Part shown: piece by piece, positions 6,790 to 10,889 of the stretch | Layout: every line of letters begins with the position of its first letter | How positions within the stretch are numbered: position 1 is the stretch's first letter | NCBI GenBank assembly: GCA_905210385.1 | Contig: CAJLWS010000028.1 | Location: 1-10,889 of the forward strand | Origin: an uncultured Eubacteriales bacterium | GTDB taxonomy: Bacteria; Bacillota; Clostridia; Oscillospirales; Oscillospiraceae | Reading direction: 5' to 3' | Length of the DNA stretch: 10,889 nt | The notes under the pieces: generated by a model | Database searches by the model: none | Told to the model about the DNA's origin: nothing | Seen by the model: only the letters and a program-made list of their open reading frames with translations | Made by a program: the position numbers and the translations under genes

Positions 6790-6805
6790 AGGAGCTGTGT
6801 GCCAT

Positions 6806-8062
6806 ATGTTGAGAGAGATTCCCGGGGGCGTGTGCGCCCCCAAGGGCTTCCGGGCCGCGGGGGTATACTGTGGAGTGAAGGAGGGGGCCCCGGTGGACGC
6901 CCCCCAGACCGTGCTGCCCTCCGCCAGAGGGAAGAACGACCTGGCCATGATCCTGTCTGACTGCGAGTGCGCCGCTGCGGCGGTGTATACCCTCAACCGG
7001 GTGAAGGCCGCCCCCATCTATGTGACCATGGGCCACCTGGAGAACGGGGTGTGCCGGGGGGTGGTCGCCAACTCGGGCAACGCCAACGCCTGCGCCCCCA
7101 TGAGCCATGAGAACGCCGAGCGGATGTGCCAGCTGGCGGCCCAGGCCACGGGGCTGAAGAAGGAAGATTTCGTGGTGGCCTCCACCGGGGTCATCGGCCA
7201 GACGCTGAACATCAAGGCCATCGAGAAGGGGATGCCCGGCCTGGCGTCCGCCCTGAGCGGGGACGGCTCCGACGCCGCCGCCACCGCTATCATGACCACC
7301 GACACGGTGAAGAAGGAGACGGCGGTGGCCTGCACCATCGGCGGGAAACCGGTGAAGATCGGCGCCATCGCCAAGGGCTCCGGAATGATCCACCCCAACA
7401 TGGGCACCATGCTGTGCTTTGTCACCACCGACTGCGCCATCACCCCCGACCTGCTCTCTGAGGCCCTCCATGAGGTGGTGCCCCGCACCTTCAACCGGGT
7501 GACGGTGGACGGGGACACCTCCACCAACGACATGTGCGTGGTGCTGGCCAACGGCATGGCGGGCAACGCCCAGATCGAGTGGAAGGACGACGACTTTTCC
7601 GTGTTCACCAAGGCCCTGCGCCAGGTGTGCGAGCAGATGGCCCGCTCCATCGCCGCCGACGGGGAGGGTGCCTCCCGGCTGGTGACGTGCACCGTCCGCA
7701 AGGCCCGCAGCGAGGAGAGCGCCGAGCGCCTTGCCAAGGCGGTGGTGGGTTCCTCCCTGGTGAAGGCAGCCATGTTCGGAGCCGATGCCAACTGGGGCCG
7801 GGTGCTGTGCGCCATGGGCTACTCCAAGGCCCCCTTCCGCCCGGAGTATGTGGACATAAAGTTCACCTCCCTGGCTGGGGAGGTGCCGGTGTGCGAGAAG
7901 GGCACCGGCCTGGCCTTCGATGAGGAGCTGGCCAAAAAGGTGCTCAGCCAGAATGAGGTGGTCATCGATGTGTGCCTCCACGAGGGAGAGCACGAGGCTA
8001 CCTGTTGGGGCTGCGATTTGACCTATGATTACGTAAAGATCAATGGGGACTACCGATCCTGA
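6806..8062 (+). CDS. argJ: Bifunctional ornithine acetyltransferase / N-acetylglutamate synthase
   Basis: This 418-residue enzyme moves the acetyl group from N-acetylornithine to glutamate, closing the acetyl cycle; bifunctional forms also use acetyl-CoA to make N-acetylglutamate. Conserved blocks are NSGNANA (89-95), KGSGMIHPNMGTML (190-203), DGDTSTND (235-242) and the terminal CDLTYDYVKINGDYR. The precursor cleaves itself before the nucleophilic threonine (Thr 201) into alpha and beta chains; the residue before it here is glycine, where alanine is common. I choose the ATG at 6806 because AAAGGAG (6788-6794, overlapping the argC stop) lies 11 bases away. A GTG at 6797 is only 2 bases from that site. 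Lack of argA and argE nearby fits a cyclic pathway. Whether it is truly bifunctional cannot be read from sequence. Confidence 0.96.
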   Translation: MLREIPGGVCAPKGFRAAGVYCGVKEGAPVDAPQTVLPSARGKNDLAMILSDCECAAAAVYTLNRVKAAPIYVTMGHLENGVCRGVVANSGNANACAPMSHENAERMCQLAAQATGLKKEDFVVASTGVIGQTLNIKAIEKGMPGLASALSGDGSDAAATAIMTTDTVKKETAVACTIGGKPVKIGAIAKGSGMIHPNMGTMLCFVTTDCAITPDLLSEALHEVVPRTFNRVTVDGDTSTNDMCVVLANGMAGNAQIEWKDDDFSVFTKALRQVCEQMARSIAADGEGASRLVTCTVRKARSEESAERLAKAVVGSSLVKAAMFGADANWGRVLCAMGYSKAPFRPEYVDIKFTSLAGEVPVCEKGTGLAFDEELAKKVLSQNEVVIDVCLHEGEHEATCWGCDLTYDYVKINGDYRS

Positions 8063-8167
8063 GGCGGTGAAAATTCCGCCAGGCTTCGTTGGCGGGGCTT
8101 GCCGTACACCCGGTACTGTCTGCGCCCGCGCCGCCTTGCCTGACAGAATTTTCCCTTCGGCTCAGGG
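8063..8167. repeat. Long imperfect hairpin element in the argJ-argB spacer
   Basis: Directly after the argJ stop, nested inverted repeats can form one long structure. From outside in: GAAAATTC (8069-8076) with GAATTTTC (8146-8153); AGGC (8081-8084) with GCCT (8138-8141) across a symmetric 4/4 internal loop; GGCGGGGC (8091-8098) with GCCCGCGCC (8124-8132) with one bulged base; and GTAC with GTAC at the tip. An alternative small hairpin GGCGG/CCGCC (8063-8080) and CCCT/AGGG (8153-8167) compete with parts of it. No gene or promoter is apparent. The layered pairing suggests a mobile palindromic repeat or a structured leader for argB. Confidence 0.55.
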
Positions 8168-8187
8168 ATCTGCGGGCCGCAACTTGC

Positions 8188-8209
8188 CCTTTTTCGAAGG
8201 GGGAAAAGG
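8188..8209 (+). promoter_or_regulatory. Hairpin overlapping the argB ribosome binding site
   Basis: CCTTTTTC (8188-8195) pairs with GGGAAAAGG (8202-8209) over 8 positions, one of them G-U, around a 6-base loop. Its 3' arm includes the first three bases of the AGGAGG site (8207-8212) that serves the argB ATG at 8222. Folding could lower argB translation slightly; a regulatory role is speculative. Confidence 0.4.
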
Positions 8210-8221
8210 AGGAGAAACGCC

Positions 8222-9079
8222 ATGCCCTTCAGTATGACCGACCGGGCCCAGGTGCTGGCCGAGGCCCTGCCCTATATTCAGAAGTACAGCGGTCAGACCG
8301 TGGTGGTGAAATACGGCGGCAACGCCATGATCTCGGAGGAGCTGCGTCAGGCGGTGATCTCCGACATCGTATTGCTTTCCCTAGTGGGTATCCACGTGGT
8401 GGTGGTCCACGGGGGCGGGCCGGAGATCAGCGAGATGCTGAAGAAACTGGGCAAGCAGTCCCGGTTTGTGGACGGCTTGCGCTACACCGACGGGGAGACC
8501 ATGGACATCGTGCAGCAGGTGTTGTGCGGCAAGGTGAACAAGGACCTGGTAGGCCTGATCAACCGCAAGGGGGGCCGGGGAATGGGACTGTGCGGCCTGG
8601 ATGATGGCCTGTTCCAGGCCACCCAGCTATCGGAGGCCTACGGCCTGGTGGGCCGGGGGGACCAGGTCAACCCCCGGCCGGTATTGGACTGCCTGGCCAA
8701 CGGCTACCTGCCGGTGGTGGCCACCGTGGCCCAGGGGACGGACGGCAACGAGACCTACAATGTGAACGCGGACACCGCCGCGGCCAAGCTGGCCATCGCC
8801 CTGAAGGCATCCCGACTGCTGCTGCTCACCGACGTGCGGGGGCTGCTCACCGACCCGGCGGACGAGTCCACCCTGATCCCGGTGGTGCGGGCCTCGGAGA
8901 TCCCCGGCCTCATCAAGGACGGGGTGATCCAGGGGGGGATGATCCCCAAGATCGACTGCGCCGTGGAAGCGGTGCGCTCCGGGGTGCGCTCCGCCGTCAT
9001 CCTGGATGGGCGGATCCCTCATTCCATTCTCACCGAGCTGCTCACTGATGCGGGCATCGGCACCCTGCTGAAGCTGTGA
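8222..9079 (+). CDS. argB: Acetylglutamate kinase, arginine-sensitive type
   Basis: This 285-residue amino acid kinase phosphorylates N-acetylglutamate with ATP, the second step and usual control point of the cyclic pathway. Visible are VVVKYGGNAM (27-36, phosphate-binding Lys 30), HGGGP (63-67), GLRYTD (85-90), NVNAD (180-184), LLTDVRG (201-207) and GGMIPK (238-243). The N-terminal helix, with AEALPYIQKYSGQT just before the kinase core, and the C-terminal PHSILTELLTDAGIGT are features of the hexameric enzymes inhibited by arginine; the arginine-insensitive E. coli form is shorter and lacks that helix. I therefore infer feedback inhibition. GGAGG at 8208-8212 lies 9 bases before the ATG; another ATG 12 bases later is possible but less well placed. 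argD begins 14 bases downstream. Confidence 0.97.
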   Translation: MPFSMTDRAQVLAEALPYIQKYSGQTVVVKYGGNAMISEELRQAVISDIVLLSLVGIHVVVVHGGGPEISEMLKKLGKQSRFVDGLRYTDGETMDIVQQVLCGKVNKDLVGLINRKGGRGMGLCGLDDGLFQATQLSEAYGLVGRGDQVNPRPVLDCLANGYLPVVATVAQGTDGNETYNVNADTAAAKLAIALKASRLLLLTDVRGLLTDPADESTLIPVVRASEIPGLIKDGVIQGGMIPKIDCAVEAVRSGVRSAVILDGRIPHSILTELLTDAGIGTLLKL

Positions 9080-9093
9080 AAGGAGAGGGCGAC

Positions 9094-10269
9094 ATGACCT
9101 TTGAGGAACTGAAAGATCGGGACGGTCAGTATGTGATTCAGACCTACGGCCGAAACCCCATCGCCCTGGACCATGGCCGGGGGGCGACTCTCTACGGCGT
9201 GGACGGGAAGGAGTACATCGACTTTGCCGCCGGCATCGGCGTTCTGTCTGTGGGCACCGCACACCCCAAATGGGTGGCGGCGGTGACGGAGCAGGCGGGT
9301 AGACTGGCCCACGTCTCCAACCTGTACTACACCCAACCCTACATTGACCTGGCGGAGAAGCTTTGCACCCGCTCCGGGATGGCAGCCGCCTTCTTCGGCA
9401 ACTCCGGCGCCGAGGGCAACGAGGGAATCCTCAAGGTGGCCCGGAAGTACTCCTTTGACAAGTATGGGGAGGGCCGGGGGACGGTGCTCACCCTGAACCA
9501 CTCCTTCCACGGCCGCACTATGGCCACCCTGGCCGCCACAGGGCAGGATGCCCTCCACCGGTACTTCCTCCCCTTCCCCGAGGGGTTCCGGTATGCCGAG
9601 CCCACCCTGGACGGCATCCAGGCGGTGGCCGGCCACGACGTGTGCGCCGTGCTGGTGGAGCTGGTGCAGGGGGAGGGGGGCGTGTATCCCCTGGACCGGC
9701 AGTTCGTCCAGGACCTGGCCCAGCTGTGCCGGGACCGGGACTGGCTGCTGCTGGCCGACGAGGTACAGACCGGCGTGGGCCGTACCGGCTCCCTGTTCTG
9801 CTTCCAGCAGTACGGCATCCAGCCCGACGCCTGCTCTTTCGCCAAGGGGATCGCCGGGGGGCTGCCCATGGGAGGCTTCCTGGTCAATGAGAAATGCCGC
9901 AGCGTGCTGGGACCCGGTACCCACGGCTCCACCTTTGGGGGAAACCCGGTGTGCGCCGCCGCCGCCCTGGCGGTACTGGACATCCTGGACGACGAGACCA
10001 TTGCCCAGGTGAAGGAGAAGGGGGAGTACCTCCGCAGTCAGATCGAGGCCATGGCCCTGCCCGGCCTGGGTAAGACCCGGGGGCTGGGGCTGATGATCGG
10101 CATTGAGGTAGCCCCGGGGTACTCCAACAAGGACCTGTGTGCCAAGCTCAACCAGGCGGGGCTGCTGTGCCTCACCGCCGGGCCGGGGCTGCGGCTGCTG
10201 CCTCCCCTGACCATCACCAAGGAGGAGATGGACAAGGGGCTAGCGGTGATGCAGGCCACGCTCAGGTGA
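9094..10269 (+). CDS. argD: Acetylornithine aminotransferase
   Basis: This 391-residue pyridoxal-phosphate enzyme of the class III aminotransferases converts N-acetylglutamate semialdehyde to N-acetylornithine with glutamate as amino donor. Marks are FGNSGAEGNE (101-110), HSFHGRT (136-142), LLADEVQTGVGRTG (219-232, cofactor-ring Asp 222), the cofactor lysine in SFAKGIAGGLPMG (Lys 251) and HGSTFGGNP (277-285). The family more often has NSGAEANE; here the alanine is glycine. The start at 9094 has AAGGAGAGG 5-8 bases upstream; the frame also reaches back to a GTG inside argB, which is rejected for lack of a site. The argB stop overlaps the ribosome binding region, so coupled translation is likely. 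Other class III enzymes (ornithine or GABA aminotransferases) look similar, but the context decides. Confidence 0.95.
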   Translation: MTFEELKDRDGQYVIQTYGRNPIALDHGRGATLYGVDGKEYIDFAAGIGVLSVGTAHPKWVAAVTEQAGRLAHVSNLYYTQPYIDLAEKLCTRSGMAAAFFGNSGAEGNEGILKVARKYSFDKYGEGRGTVLTLNHSFHGRTMATLAATGQDALHRYFLPFPEGFRYAEPTLDGIQAVAGHDVCAVLVELVQGEGGVYPLDRQFVQDLAQLCRDRDWLLLADEVQTGVGRTGSLFCFQQYGIQPDACSFAKGIAGGLPMGGFLVNEKCRSVLGPGTHGSTFGGNPVCAAAALAVLDILDDETIAQVKEKGEYLRSQIEAMALPGLGKTRGLGLMIGIEVAPGYSNKDLCAKLNQAGLLCLTAGPGLRLLPPLTITKEEMDKGLAVMQATLR

Positions 10270-10289
10270 ATGGGAAGAAGGGTGAGAAC

Positions 10290-10889
10290 ATGGAAAAGGA
10301 CTTATTGAAGCTGTTGGACTTGTCCTCCCAGGACATCCACGAGATCCTGGACACGGCGGACCAGATGAAGTACAGCCAGAAGCACGGCCTGCCCCACGAC
10401 TACCTGCGGGGTAAGACCCTGGCCATGATCTTTGAGAAGAACTCCACCCGCACCCGGGTGTCCTTTGAGGTGGGTATGTACCAGCTGGGGGGGCACGCCC
10501 TGTTCCTGTCGGGCAAGGAGAGCCAGATCGGCCGGGGGGAGCCGGTGGAGGACACCGCCCGGGTGCTGGCCCGGTACTGCGACGGCATCATGATCCGCAC
10601 CTTCGCCCAGAAGGAGGTGGAGGAGCTGGCCCGGTATGCCTCCATCCCTGTCATCAACGGACTGACCGACTTTGCCCACCCCTGCCAGGTGCTGGCCGAC
10701 CTGATGACCATTCGGGAGAAGCTGACCCGGCTGGAGGGGCTGAAGCTGGCCTTTGTGGGGGACGGCAACAATATGGCCAACTCCCTCATCGTGGGGGGGC
10801 TGAAGTGCGGCATGGACGTGTCGGTGGCCTGCCCGGAGGGGTATGACCCGGACGAACAGGGGCTGGACTTTGCCAAGACCGTCACCGAT
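10290..10889 (+). CDS. argF: Ornithine carbamoyltransferase (N-terminal part)
   Basis: The first 200 codons are present; the gene runs off the window. It makes citrulline from ornithine and carbamoyl phosphate. The carbamoyl-phosphate motif STRTR (52-56) is intact, as are VSFEVGMYQLGG (57-68) and HPCQ (130-133), all diagnostic of ornithine carbamoyltransferase. The start of the ornithine-binding domain, with FVGDGNNMANSL (155-166), follows. The ATG at 10290 lies 20 bases after argD; the upstream GAAGGGTGAG is a weak ribosome binding site, weaker than others in the cluster. Position in a biosynthetic cluster supports the anabolic role (argF) over a catabolic arcB, although sequence alone does not separate them well. 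Confidence 0.95.
   Translation, partial: MEKDLLKLLDLSSQDIHEILDTADQMKYSQKHGLPHDYLRGKTLAMIFEKNSTRTRVSFEVGMYQLGGHALFLSGKESQIGRGEPVEDTARVLARYCDGIMIRTFAQKEVEELARYASIPVINGLTDFAHPCQVLADLMTIREKLTRLEGLKLAFVGDGNNMANSLIVGGLKCGMDVSVACPEGYDPDEQGLDFAKTVTD

Noticed and set aside
6356..7993. Long open frame antisense to argC and argJ (545 codons).
   Set aside because: It spans two real genes on the other strand, is His/Gly/Ala/Val-rich with no recognisable motif, and has no promoter or separate context.
8089..8604. Open frame starting in the argJ-argB spacer and running into argB.
   Set aside because: It is out of frame with argB, its start lies inside the hairpin element without a ribosome binding site, and the peptide is a frame-shifted shadow.

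Overview
The window is a GC-rich, densely coded piece of what looks like a Firmicute chromosome of the Clostridia class. The best guess is an Oscillospiraceae-type gut anaerobe (Flavonifractor / Pseudoflavonifractor / Intestinimonas-like). This rests on strong GGAGG ribosome binding sites, the tail of a two-subunit iron-sulfur fumarase, a small clostridial 2[4Fe-4S] ferredoxin, a ClpC/ClpE-family ATPase with a UVR motif, and strong G/C preference at third codon positions. The genus is an inference; no rRNA or other marker is present.

Layout. Bases 1-252 are the C-terminal end of a class I fumarate hydratase beta subunit. It is followed by a bidirectional hairpin terminator (269-300) shared with a convergent 56-residue ferredoxin on the minus strand (316-486). 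The ferredoxin has its own good promoter (527-554, minus strand). A divergent gene at 635-2731 encodes a two-AAA-domain Clp ATPase that lacks the Clp N-terminal domain. After a weak terminator comes an AT-rich leader with TGAAT motifs (possible ArgR sites) and a near-consensus promoter (2877-2905). This begins an arginine biosynthesis cluster, argG-argH-argC-argJ-argB-argD-argF, all on the plus strand, with argF cut by the window end after 200 codons.

How the genes work together. ArgJ, ArgB, ArgC and ArgD form the cyclic acetyl pathway from glutamate to ornithine. ArgJ recycles the acetyl group from N-acetylornithine to glutamate, so no separate argA or argE is needed here. ArgF, ArgG and ArgH convert ornithine to arginine. 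Carbamoyl-phosphate synthase and argR are not in the window. The ArgB N-terminal helix resembles the arginine-inhibited class, which suggests feedback control at that step.

Most junctions inside the arg cluster are tight (14-20 bases). Two are not: argG-argH (276 bases) and argJ-argB (159 bases). Both hold dense inverted repeats and no credible gene. The argG-argH spacer has a run of separate hairpins. It then has four heptad units AGATAGG facing four complementary units, which can fold into a 30-base-pair-arm hairpin ending in a T run just upstream of the argH ribosome binding site. The argJ-argB spacer can fold into one long imperfect hairpin, with a second hairpin touching the argB ribosome binding site. 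These are the most unusual things in the window. I see no new multi-gene system; the genes themselves are recognisable families.
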